From Eutrophocola salsuginis (lineage in GTDB: Bacteria > Pseudomonadota > Gammaproteobacteria > Pseudomonadales > Pseudohongiellaceae): a stretch of DNA of 64,000 nucleotides. The notes under the pieces were generated by a model, which worked only from the letters and a program-made list of their open reading frames with translations, ran no database searches and had not been told where the DNA came from. A program made the position numbers and the translations under genes. The stretch spans positions 1,860,001 to 1,924,000 of the forward strand of contig JAYQTB010000004.1 of NCBI GenBank assembly GCA_038147195.1. The letters are read 5' to 3'. This document shows positions 53,346 to 61,725 of the stretch, in pieces (position 1 is the first letter of the stretch; every line of letters starts with the position of its first letter).

Positions 53346-54290
53346 ATGCGGATAGCGATTCTCGACGACATCCATAACGCCTGGAGTGCCACCGACGGCG
53401 TGCGTAAACTGCGCGAGCGAGTCGAGGTGGACATCTTCACCACCCCGACAACGGGGCCGGATCAGCTCGATGCTTACGATGCCGTCATCGCCAACCGCGA
53501 ACGTACAAAATTTGACCGCACCTTCCTGACCGCCATGAAAAAGGTGAAGCTCATAGTGCAGACCGGCAACCACGCAGCCCACATCGACTTCGACGCGGCC
53601 CAGGAGCTGAGCATCACTGTGGGCAAGGCATCGGGCGGTTATTCCGTCGGCGCGGCGGAGCTTGCCATCGGGTTGGCCATCGCCGGCATGCGACGGATAC
53701 CGGAACTCGACCGTAAGCTTCGGCACGGCGAATGGGAGGTGCCGTCAACCCCAATCCTGCAGGGCAAGACGTTTGGCGCCGTCGGCCTGGGCCGCGTCGG
53801 CGCCCATACCGCGCGCATTGCCGCCGCCTTCGGCATGAAGATCATTGCCTGGAGTCCGACACTGAATGAGGAACGCGCCGCCAATGCCGGCGCCGAGTAC
53901 AGGGATCTGGATGATTTGATGGCGGAGGCAGATGTCGTTTCCATCCATGTCTCACTGCTGCCGGAAACGCGCGGGCTGATCGATGCCCGGCGGCTGGGAT
54001 TGATGCGCCCGTCGTCCTGGCTGGTCAACACGGCACGCGGCCCCATCGTGGACGAAGCCGCACTGGTCGACGCACTCAAGTCGGGCCGTATCGCTGGCGC
54101 CGGTCTGGATGTATTCGACAAGGAACCACTACGAGCCAATCATCCCCTGGCGACATTGCCCAACGTTGTGCTGACACCGCACATCGGCTGGCCAACCGAC
54201 GCCGGCTATGAAAAATTCGCGGAAGCCGCATTTGATGTTGTGTCAGTGTATCTAGATGGTGGCGGGATCCCGAAATTCGAGGCACATTGA
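53346..54290 (+). CDS. D-2-hydroxyacid dehydrogenase
   Basis: 314 residues from the ATG at 53346, seven bases after the carrier stop. NAD-binding motif GLGRVG (about 147-152). Catalytic residues sit in NTARGPIVDEAALVDAL (Arg), GLDVFDKEPL (Glu) and LTPHIGWPTDAG (His). Belongs to the glycerate/phosphoglycerate dehydrogenase superfamily and interconverts a 2-keto acid and a D-2-hydroxy acid in the cytoplasm. Together with MmgE/PrpD and MatC it forms a three-gene acid-catabolism operon. Confidence 0.9.
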   Translation: MRIAILDDIHNAWSATDGVRKLRERVEVDIFTTPTTGPDQLDAYDAVIANRERTKFDRTFLTAMKKVKLIVQTGNHAAHIDFDAAQELSITVGKASGGYSVGAAELAIGLAIAGMRRIPELDRKLRHGEWEVPSTPILQGKTFGAVGLGRVGAHTARIAAAFGMKIIAWSPTLNEERAANAGAEYRDLDDLMAEADVVSIHVSLLPETRGLIDARRLGLMRPSSWLVNTARGPIVDEAALVDALKSGRIAGAGLDVFDKEPLRANHPLATLPNVVLTPHIGWPTDAGYEKFAEAAFDVVSVYLDGGGIPKFEAH

Positions 54291-54302
54291 TGTAGTCTTT
54301 AC

Positions 54303-54455
54303 ATGCCTGCTTACTACCCACAGCGGAACTATCTGTTTTATGTCGGCCAGGAAGTGCGCCGCTCGTCCTACGCGAAACCTTTCCTCACCTACCTCGATAA
54401 TTCAACTCCGCCGGCAATGAAGAGCATGATCGACACGTTCAAGGACAAAGTCTGA
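54303..54455 (+). CDS. Possible small ORF or C-terminal gene remnant
   Basis: 50 residues starting MPAYYPQRNYLFYVG and ending MKSMIDTFKDKV. The composition is protein-like, and the ending (FLTYLDNSTPPAMKSMIDTF) resembles the C terminus of a substrate-binding domain such as LysR, but I cannot confirm this. No clear ribosome-binding site. It fills the gap between the dehydrogenase and the convergent tannase gene. Confidence 0.25.
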   Translation: MPAYYPQRNYLFYVGQEVRRSSYAKPFLTYLDNSTPPAMKSMIDTFKDKV

Positions 54456-54466
54456 CCGTAACAGGG

Positions 54467-55951
54467 TCATTTTCGGCAGCTGTAGCTCGCGGCATCATTC
54501 GAATTACCGCTGCCGTCCCATGTCGCAACTGCCGGGTACGGGCATAACGGACGGGTCATGTCGACGCGTCCTTCACGGATACGGGATGCGGTGATACTGG
54601 CCGGGGCGACACCCTCCTCCACCCAGGCATCGAGTGCACCGAGGAAATCGGCGTTGTCCGGGCCTATACCGCCGGAACAGTGGCCCATGCCAGGCATCAT
54701 GTACAAGCGCATCCACGCATCCATGTCACCACCAACAGTGTTCAACACGCCCCGGTAGTAGTTGATGGTGTTCAGCGGCGACGGGCCGGGATCGTTCCAA
54801 CCGTGGTAGAACAGCAGCTTGCCGCCGCGCGCCCGGAAAGCGGCCAGGTCAGTATCCAACGCCTCAAGATAAGCGGCTTTTTCCCGCACCGCCGGCAGGT
54901 CACGATCAAGATCGAATTCACGCCAGTCCCAGTCCGCATCTTCATAAAGCACGTAGCGAGTGGCATCTGTCTGTAGGTCTGATGGCACATCACCCGCGGT
55001 CGGCATACGCCAGCCGAGTTCAAAACCGCGGGCATGTCCCGGGTAGTACAGTTCACCTGAGGACGAATACACCCCACCGTAAACCCGCTCAACCGCCCTC
55101 ACCTGTTCGGCAGTTAGGCAGCTGAGGCCGTCGGTATTGCCGCATTTCAGTGACGCCGGCTCGAAGTCGCAGGCCAACGGGTTATTGAGAAAACCGTCCG
55201 CCACGCCGTCATTCGCCTCGCAGGCAGACAGCACGGAATTGTGTAGCAGCTCGATCTCGCCCTGGGTAAAGGACTCGCTACGGTCCTCGATGAGCGTCTT
55301 CATGTTGCTGAACTGTGTGGCGTTGAGCGCCAGCACGTTGTACACCGGCGCGCCGATGATCATGCCGTCGAAATCGTCGGGAAAGCGCTGCGCTTCGATC
55401 ATGCCCTGGCGCCCGCCGGTGGAGCAACCCTGGTAATAGGACAGGCGCGGCGCAATATCATAGAAACGTTCGACCATGGTTTTCGAATGCACGGTCATCT
55501 CGTGCATTGCGCGCCAGCCGAAATCCACCAGCTTTTCTGGATGCCCTGCCGCAAATGCCGCGCTTGCGCCCTGGTGCCCGGTGTCATTGGAAGCCACCGC
55601 GTAGCCGGCTTGGAGACCGCGCGCCATGGCGCTGTAGCTGATACTGCCAGCCCAGCCACCGTTGCCGACGGCGAGAAACTTGCCATTCCAGTCGTCCGGC
55701 AGCCAAAGCTCCATATCGATGTGCGAGTCGTCGGACGGGCTCATCACCGCGGCGACCCGGCAATGGGACGGCAGCCTGAGGTCGGGACCGAAGCGCTGCT
55801 CAAGGGCACCTTCCGCCTTACTTTCAGTGGCCGTGATTGTTACAGAAGCAATTACCAATTGGGCAAGGTCGTCACAGCTGGCCGCCTGCACGAACATAGA
55901 GGAAAAGAGCAGTATCACTGTAATGGACTGACGCAATATGAAGTTGTGCAT
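54467..55951 (-). CDS. Secreted tannase/feruloyl esterase family protein
   Basis: 494 residues, leader ITVILLFSSMFVQAASCD. The family's CS-D-HC catalytic layout is present: Cys-Ser in GCSTGGRQGM (about 174), an acidic candidate in FYHGWNDPGPSPLNTINYY and His-Cys in GMGHCSGG (about 421). The disulfide that ties Cys next to Ser with Cys next to His is expected. The opening domain has LPSHCRVAAVMSPSDDSHIDMELWLPDDW. It hydrolyses gallate- or hydroxycinnamate-type esters outside the cytoplasm. Paralogue at 58606-60192. Confidence 0.9.
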   Translation of the reverse strand: MHNFILRQSITVILLFSSMFVQAASCDDLAQLVIASVTITATESKAEGALEQRFGPDLRLPSHCRVAAVMSPSDDSHIDMELWLPDDWNGKFLAVGNGGWAGSISYSAMARGLQAGYAVASNDTGHQGASAAFAAGHPEKLVDFGWRAMHEMTVHSKTMVERFYDIAPRLSYYQGCSTGGRQGMIEAQRFPDDFDGMIIGAPVYNVLALNATQFSNMKTLIEDRSESFTQGEIELLHNSVLSACEANDGVADGFLNNPLACDFEPASLKCGNTDGLSCLTAEQVRAVERVYGGVYSSSGELYYPGHARGFELGWRMPTAGDVPSDLQTDATRYVLYEDADWDWREFDLDRDLPAVREKAAYLEALDTDLAAFRARGGKLLFYHGWNDPGPSPLNTINYYRGVLNTVGGDMDAWMRLYMMPGMGHCSGGIGPDNADFLGALDAWVEEGVAPASITASRIREGRVDMTRPLCPYPAVATWDGSGNSNDAASYSCRK

Positions 55952-56062
55952 GACGTGTGCTCCGATCAGCAGGGTTTAGCGGAATTTATATCTCTTTTTA
56001 TCCAGGTAAGAAATAGCCATCGTGAATCAAACCAGATTACTTGGTAGGAGTATTCGAGGTAC

Positions 56063-57466
56063 TTACTGGGAAAAATCGAACAAAGATTCATTCCCCGGCC
56101 GCTGCATGCCTTCCTCGAAATAGGTCTCCCAGATCCGCGCCCACGGCCTTCCGTACATGTCCGGCACGGTGAAATCGATGACCTGGTTCGGACTTACCGG
56201 CTGAGCGCGACCGTCAATAGGGAAGATAGTCTGGATGCAGCGGTTGTAAATAAACGGCGGGACGTCCTCCAGGCTGGCGATCTTGCTGAATACCTGCACC
56301 AGGCGCAGCGGTGCCACGAAGGCTTCGGGGTCGTAAAAAATGGTTTCGTGCTCGATCCCGGCCAGGTTACCGTTGGGGTCGCGGCGCGGTGAGAATATCT
56401 CCACGGTCTGCAGCTTGCCGGAAAATTCGAACACGCCGTGTGTCACCCACGGCACGATGTTGGATGTCCACGAAATGAGTCGTTCACCTTGCCAGAAGGC
56501 GACCGTCTCGCCGTACCAGCGCGGCACGTCGTCACCCAGGCGCGGTACCCCATCCTCGTTGTCATCAGGAAGAATGAATTCCCTTCGAACATTAAAGTTG
56601 CGAATGAAGTTCTCTGCGCTGCTCGCCATCATCTGCATGCGTCCCGGCATGACGATGAAGTCCATGTTCACATAGGCCTGGCGCGAGTACATGCGCATGA
56701 AACCATCCGGCCAGCAGAACTGAGCCGGCCACAGCGGCGCGTTGTTCACCGACTGGTGGTAATGCATCTGCACTGTGCGGCGCTGGTACTCCGGGGTCAG
56801 CAGCGACAGGATCGTCGAGGTCTGGTTGACCGCGGTGAAAAACCATTGCGGCGGCTCGTCGAGCCAGGGCTTGGGTGGTTCGTATGCACGCCCTTCTCGG
56901 TTCGCCATGAACCGGTTTGTCACGTCACGAGTGTAACGCCCATTCCAGTCCGGCGGCGGATTCGCCCGCGAATAGTTGGTGGGTCCACCCTGCGCTCGGG
57001 CTTCTTCCAGTAACGCGTTGTAATGCGCCTCGGCGCTGGCGAACGGATAGGGAGAAAGGATGCCCTCGCGCGGAAAGTCCCGGTCGCAGTGACCCCAGGA
57101 TGCACTGCCTGGTGGCATGGAGCCGATCAGGCCGTTCTTATTAGATTCATCGGCACCCCACATGGCCTGCAGGGTCGACGGGCTGTTGCAACGAAAGTAA
57201 CGTGGATCGGACCAGAGGGCAACGTCGAGGTAGAAATCGTTTGTGGTAAACAGGTCGACATCTAATGGTTCGATACCCGGCGGTACCTGCCCTTCCCGGG
57301 TGACCTGTTCGCCCTCGCCCTCGATGCCGCCACTGACGAAGCCGCTATCTTCAACGGTCACAGGCCAGCCGAAACCGACACTGCCCTGGGCCAGGAGTGC
57401 AGTGGTGTGTGCTATGCCAGTCACGGCAAGCCACATGATGGAAGGTTTGTTCATCGCCGTTACCAT
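56063..57466 (-). CDS. Secreted protein, unnamed C-P-G-R/WMG superfamily, long form (member 9)
   Basis: 467 residues from 57466; an in-frame ATG at 57454 (MNKPSIMWLAVTG) is an equally good start, and neither has a strong ribosome-binding site. Signal peptide ends LLAQG. Long-form signatures: PPGIEPLDVDLFTTNDFYLD, DPRYFRCNS, WGHCDRDFPREGILSPYPF, TILSLLTPEYQRR, VNNAPLWPAQFCWPDGFMRMY, PRWYGETVAFWQGERLISWTSN and MYGRPWARIWETYFEEGMQR. It is nearest to 19985-21349, sharing the GWPV opening. Function unknown. It follows the tannase gene on the same strand in the map but is transcribed before it, 111 bases upstream. Confidence 0.8.
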   Translation of the reverse strand: MVTAMNKPSIMWLAVTGIAHTTALLAQGSVGFGWPVTVEDSGFVSGGIEGEGEQVTREGQVPPGIEPLDVDLFTTNDFYLDVALWSDPRYFRCNSPSTLQAMWGADESNKNGLIGSMPPGSASWGHCDRDFPREGILSPYPFASAEAHYNALLEEARAQGGPTNYSRANPPPDWNGRYTRDVTNRFMANREGRAYEPPKPWLDEPPQWFFTAVNQTSTILSLLTPEYQRRTVQMHYHQSVNNAPLWPAQFCWPDGFMRMYSRQAYVNMDFIVMPGRMQMMASSAENFIRNFNVRREFILPDDNEDGVPRLGDDVPRWYGETVAFWQGERLISWTSNIVPWVTHGVFEFSGKLQTVEIFSPRRDPNGNLAGIEHETIFYDPEAFVAPLRLVQVFSKIASLEDVPPFIYNRCIQTIFPIDGRAQPVSPNQVIDFTVPDMYGRPWARIWETYFEEGMQRPGNESLFDFSQ

Positions 57467-57608
57467 TTAATTGTTCTTGTCAGATTTTTGCGGCTATTTC
57501 TTCGGCATTTTCCATGAATTAAATGCCGTTAGCCATGATGACATTCGGTTTCGGGGTTGTGGTATTCTGCGGGACCCACTAAAAAACAATGGTCATCAGA
57601 GGGATAGT

Positions 57609-58577
57609 ATGCCTAGCATTTTCGGTGTGTTATTTAGCCTTCTTGCCGTTCCGGTCTTCGCCGCCAGCAATCCGGCCTGTGACCGTGACTGCCTTGCCAG
57701 CATCGCCGATACCTACCTGGCCGCCCTGGCGGCAAATGATCCTACTGCCGCACCGCTGGCCGACGACATCGCCTTTGTCGAAAACATCACCCGCCTGCAA
57801 CCGGGGCAGGGCACCTGGACCAGTGCCACAGCTGTTTCCGACACCTATCGCATATACGTACCTGACCCGCGTCAGAACAGCATCGGCCTGATGGCCGTCC
57901 TGACTCGCCGCCATGAAGGCGAAGGCGTGCAGGCATTGCTGGCCGCCCGCCTGAAAGTACACGATGGTAAAGTCATCGAGGCGGAACATCTAATCGACGA
58001 CGTCCCACCGATCGTCGAGCCCGGAAGCCTGGCCAGGCCACGCGCCGCCATCACCAGCACAGTTCCGGCAAATGCACGCATGGATTACCGTGAACTGGCG
58101 CTGATCGCCGGCAAATATTACGACGCCCTCAACCTGAGCGACGGCTCGCTGGCGCCTTTTGGCGCCGATTGCGAACGCCAGGAAAACGGCATGATCACGG
58201 CGGCTTACTACCTCGAGCCCGAAGTGTTCGAGCAGGTCGACCGCAACGGCAACCAGCCACCCGCCGTGGCGCGCGATTGTATCGGCCAGATGGATTCAGG
58301 CCGCTTCGCCTACATAGACAGCATCGACAACCGCCGCATCGTCGCGGTGGATCCGGTGCAAGGCCTGGTAATGGGTCTGTCCCACTTCCGCCAATCAATG
58401 GCCTACGGACCGCACCGCATGATCGCCGCCGACGGCAGCGAGGTGATGTGGGATGAGTTACGTGATCCTTACGACCTGCCTGCCGCGCATATCCTGAAGA
58501 TCACTGACGGCCAGATTCACGAAGTGGAGGCCATCGGAATCTTTGTCGAGTTTGATGTGGATACTGGTTGGGAATAA
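57609..58577 (+). CDS. Secreted DUF8021-like protein
   Basis: 322 residues from the ATG at 57609 (CAGAGGGATAGT upstream). Signal peptide MPSIFGVLFSLLAVPVFAAS, then two cysteines (NPACDRDCLASIADTYLAAL). The first half looks like a SnoaL/NTF2-type cone fold (DTYLAALAANDPTAAPLADDIAFVEN). The second half repeats the pattern (LIAGKYYDALNLSDGSLAPFGADCERQENG). This matches the layout of DUF8021 proteins, though I name it with some reserve. Function unknown. A tannase-family gene follows 28 bases downstream, so a role in ester or aromatic breakdown is plausible. Confidence 0.65.
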   Translation: MPSIFGVLFSLLAVPVFAASNPACDRDCLASIADTYLAALAANDPTAAPLADDIAFVENITRLQPGQGTWTSATAVSDTYRIYVPDPRQNSIGLMAVLTRRHEGEGVQALLAARLKVHDGKVIEAEHLIDDVPPIVEPGSLARPRAAITSTVPANARMDYRELALIAGKYYDALNLSDGSLAPFGADCERQENGMITAAYYLEPEVFEQVDRNGNQPPAVARDCIGQMDSGRFAYIDSIDNRRIVAVDPVQGLVMGLSHFRQSMAYGPHRMIAADGSEVMWDELRDPYDLPAAHILKITDGQIHEVEAIGIFVEFDVDTGWE

Positions 58578-58605
58578 AACAGTCAACAGTTACTAGAGAG
58601 GAACA

Positions 58606-60192
58606 ATGATGCTGAAAAAAACGACAATCTTCTCAGGACTTATTCTGGTTCTTACCGCATGTAGTGAACAACCTGGCGAACAGGCTGCAGCGCCTGCCGT
58701 TGCCACGCCTGTAGCCATGCAAACCACGGCCTGCGAAGACCTTGCCGCTGCCGAATTCGCGCTCACCACCATCAGCAGCGCGGAAAGTGTAGCGGCCGGC
58801 GATTTTACTGCCCCTGCCGGGCGCTTTGGTGGTTTTGGCCCGGATTATTCCGGCCTGCCCGCCTTCTGCCGCGTGGTCGGCTCCATCCACCCGACGGAGG
58901 ATTCGGATATTCGCTTCGAACTTTGGCTGCCGGCGGAAAACTGGAATGGCCGTTTCATGCAGACCGGCAATGGTGGCGTTGCCGGCAACGTCGTGCACAG
59001 CTCACTGGTTGACCCCCTGATGCGCGGTTACGCGGTAGCCAACACTGATACCGGGCATAGCAACGGTGGTTCGAACATCTACGGCTGGGCTGTTGGCCAC
59101 CCGGAAAAGTTCACTGACTTCGCCTGGCGCGCCGTGCATGAACTCACCATCACCGGCAAGGCCATCACCACTGCTCGCTACGGCCGGGCCCCGGAACTGA
59201 ATTATTTCGTCGGCTGCTCCACCGGCGGCCGCCAGGGCCTAATGGAAGCGCAGCGCTTCCCCGATGATTACGATGCCATTGTCGCCGGTGCACCAGCCGC
59301 CAACTGGTCGCCGTTAATGGCACTGGCGCTGGTCATCCAGAACAATTTCGGGGCGGGCAAGTTGTCGCCGGCCAAGATCCCGCTCCTCAAGAGCGCCGCC
59401 ATCGCCGCGTGTGACGCTCTCGACGGCGTGGAAGACCAGGTGATCTCGGCTATCGCCCAGTGCACCTTCGATCCGGCGGACCTGCTTTGTGAAGGTGAAG
59501 CCAACGCACAATGTTTGGCGCCCGAGGAACTGGCCGCCGCACAAACCATGTACGCTGGGGTGGTCGGCACCGACGGTACCGTCTGGTTCCCCGGCACCGG
59601 AGCGGGCAGCGAACAGCTCTGGCTGGGTTACACCTCGCCGCAATTCAGTCTCGGTTCCGCTTACTTCAAGGACATCATCATGAAAGACCAAAACTGGGAC
59701 CCATCCACATTCAACGCTGACGATCACATGCCGCCATCGATGGGCATCGGCGCCGAGATAATCGCCATGAACCCCGATCTCTCCGCTTTCTTCGGCAACG
59801 GCGGCAAGCTCATCACGTACCATGGCACATATGACGGCCTGATCTCCTACGGCAACACGCTAAACTATGTGAACGACGTGATTTTCACACTGGGTGAACA
59901 GGCCTTCAATGACGGGATGCGTTACTACCAGGTTCCGGGCATGAGCCATTGCGCGGGTGGTGAAGGAGCCGGCAACGTGGACTGGCTGTCAGCGATGGAA
60001 GCGTGGGTGGAGGAAGGTAATGCCCCCGGCACGCTGTTAGGCACCCACCCTGCACCACCGCCGGACTTCCCTGGGTCGGAGAACGCGATGGGTGAGTTTA
60101 CGCGGCCAACCTGCGCCTGGCCGGAAGTACCGGTGTACGACGGCAGTGGCGATCCCATGGATGCCGCGAGCTTTTCCTGCCAGGCACCCTGA
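58606..60192 (+). CDS. Tannase/feruloyl esterase family lipoprotein
   Basis: 528 residues. A lipoprotein signal (IFSGLILVLTACSEQ) suggests membrane anchoring, unlike the soluble paralogue at 54467-55951. CS-D-HC catalytic layout: GCSTGGRQGL (Cys-Ser near 203), acidic candidate in TYHGTYDGLISYGNTLNY and His-Cys in GMSHCAGG (about 446). Also FCRVVGSIHPTEDSDIRFELWLPAENW. Likely hydrolyses aromatic esters at the cell surface or in the periplasm. Start ATG at 58606 with AGAGAGGAA upstream. Confidence 0.9.
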   Translation: MMLKKTTIFSGLILVLTACSEQPGEQAAAPAVATPVAMQTTACEDLAAAEFALTTISSAESVAAGDFTAPAGRFGGFGPDYSGLPAFCRVVGSIHPTEDSDIRFELWLPAENWNGRFMQTGNGGVAGNVVHSSLVDPLMRGYAVANTDTGHSNGGSNIYGWAVGHPEKFTDFAWRAVHELTITGKAITTARYGRAPELNYFVGCSTGGRQGLMEAQRFPDDYDAIVAGAPAANWSPLMALALVIQNNFGAGKLSPAKIPLLKSAAIAACDALDGVEDQVISAIAQCTFDPADLLCEGEANAQCLAPEELAAAQTMYAGVVGTDGTVWFPGTGAGSEQLWLGYTSPQFSLGSAYFKDIIMKDQNWDPSTFNADDHMPPSMGIGAEIIAMNPDLSAFFGNGGKLITYHGTYDGLISYGNTLNYVNDVIFTLGEQAFNDGMRYYQVPGMSHCAGGEGAGNVDWLSAMEAWVEEGNAPGTLLGTHPAPPPDFPGSENAMGEFTRPTCAWPEVPVYDGSGDPMDAASFSCQAP

Positions 60193-60204
60193 TTGTCAGG
60201 CGGC

Positions 60205-61380
60205 CTATTTTTTTAGGGCAACTACAGACATCACGATGGCAACAATCGCGCAAATGGCTACCGCTGACACCAGCGGTACCGGCGTGTTGTTGAACACCGC
60301 ACTGACGATGGCGATGGCAATCGCGCCTACCATCATCTGCAAGGTACCGCCTAGCGCAGCAGCTGTACCGGCGATGGGGCCGTGGTCTTCAAGCGCAAGC
60401 ACCATCGAGGTCGGCAACACAAGCCCTAGGAAGGCATAGGTGCACAGCAAACCAACCACCAGCACCGGGAAGGCATCGAACCCGGCCATCACCAGCACGA
60501 ACAAACCGCAGGCGAACGTGCAGTAACCGGACACCGCGGATCGAATCACTTTCATCACACCAAACTTTGCTTCAAGGTTGGCGGCTAATTGGCTGGCGGC
60601 GAAAAATCCGAAAGCGTTCAGCGCGAAGGCTAGGCTGTACTGGAAGGACGTCAGCCCGTAGTAGTCCATGTATAAAAAGGAGCTGGTCGCCAGAAAGGCG
60701 AAGAAGCTGCCCATGCCCATACCACCAATAAGTGTGAGGCCCATGAAATGCGTGTCACGGATTAGCACGCCGAATGCGCTCAACATCTTGCTTAGGTTGA
60801 ACGGTGTACGGTTTTCCGGTTTCAGGGTTTCGGGCAAGGCGAACCGGGTCATTGTAAAGCCGAGCCCGCTCGCCATAGCCACAGCGATGAAGACCGCGCG
60901 CCAGCCGAACGGCACGATCACGGCGCTGCCGAGCAGAGGGGCAAACATCGGCGATACCGCGATAATCAGCATTATGGTAGACATCAGGCGTGTAGCCTCA
61001 TTGCCGGTGTAGCAGTCGCGGATGACGGCGCGCGGTATCGACATCACGGCCGCGGCGCCGATGCCCTGGATGAAGCGCATAGCGATCAGCATCTCGATAC
61101 TCGGCGATGCGGCACAGCCGATAGAAGCTAGCGCGAAAACCACCAGCCCAAAATACAGCGGAGGCTTGCGGCCCATCACGTCGGTGGCGGGGCCGTACAC
61201 CAGCTGGCTGACGCCGAAGGAAATGAAGAACGCCATCAATGTCGCCTGCGACGCGGACACGGACGCCTGCAGGTCATCGGCGATGACCGGCATAGCGGGC
61301 AGGTACATGTCGATGGCGAATGGGCCGATCCAGCTCAGTGAACCCAGGATAAGGGCCATCTTGAGTAAGTCTTTTTTCAT
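60205..61380 (-). CDS. Bcr/CflA-type MFS efflux transporter
   Basis: 391 residues from the ATG at 61380 (MKKDLLKMALILGSLSWIG), where Bcr/CflA proteins normally begin; an extension 12 codons upstream is less likely. Family marks: IDMYLPAMPVIADDL, GPATDVMGRKPPLYFGL (the MFS loop motif), FIQGIGAAAVMSIPRAVIRD and a twelve-span layout. Exports drugs or sulfonated or aromatic compounds by proton antiport. It converges on the tannase gene with a 12-base gap and no obvious terminator. Confidence 0.9.
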   Translation of the reverse strand: MKKDLLKMALILGSLSWIGPFAIDMYLPAMPVIADDLQASVSASQATLMAFFISFGVSQLVYGPATDVMGRKPPLYFGLVVFALASIGCAASPSIEMLIAMRFIQGIGAAAVMSIPRAVIRDCYTGNEATRLMSTIMLIIAVSPMFAPLLGSAVIVPFGWRAVFIAVAMASGLGFTMTRFALPETLKPENRTPFNLSKMLSAFGVLIRDTHFMGLTLIGGMGMGSFFAFLATSSFLYMDYYGLTSFQYSLAFALNAFGFFAASQLAANLEAKFGVMKVIRSAVSGYCTFACGLFVLVMAGFDAFPVLVVGLLCTYAFLGLVLPTSMVLALEDHGPIAGTAAALGGTLQMMVGAIAIAIVSAVFNNTPVPLVSAVAICAIVAIVMSVVALKK

Positions 61381-61451
61381 GGGCAGTGCTGATTGGAAAT
61401 ACGGCGAAGGGCGCATTATATAGAGCCCATCAGATTTATCAGTGAAAATTT

Positions 61452-61665
61452 TTAAAGCAGTCCCTGAAACTTCATCGCCAGGAACAAGAAGAAGCGGCAG
61501 AATTGCTCGTTGTGTATATGCTTAAGGAAATAAACTCGGGCGGCGTTGAGTTCGCCTCGAGATGGTGGCCATGAAGAACGGCATGCAGATGATTTGGATA
61601 ACGATATTGCCCCAGTGCTGGTGGACGCTGGCATAATCACGAATACTGGTCCTTCCACCTTTCAT
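61452..61665 (-). pseudogene. Possible DUF962/Mpo1-like remnant
   Basis: Within an otherwise empty 345-base gap (61381-61725) the minus strand reads MKGGRTSIRDYASVHQHWGN then IVIQIICMPFFMATI, and after a frame change RGELNAARVYFLKHIHNEQF then CRFFLFLAMKFQGLL. The H-x-x-x-N-x-x-x-Q/H-x-x-x-x-P opening and the F-L-x-x-x-x-N-E-Q-F end recall small DUF962 membrane proteins with the middle missing. The assignment is weak. I see nothing else in the gap. Confidence 0.3.
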
Positions 61666-61725
61666 GGTTAGCAATTCTTGTATTAGGATAATTAAGTTTC
61701 ATTCTATGCAGAGTGTCGGGCAATT

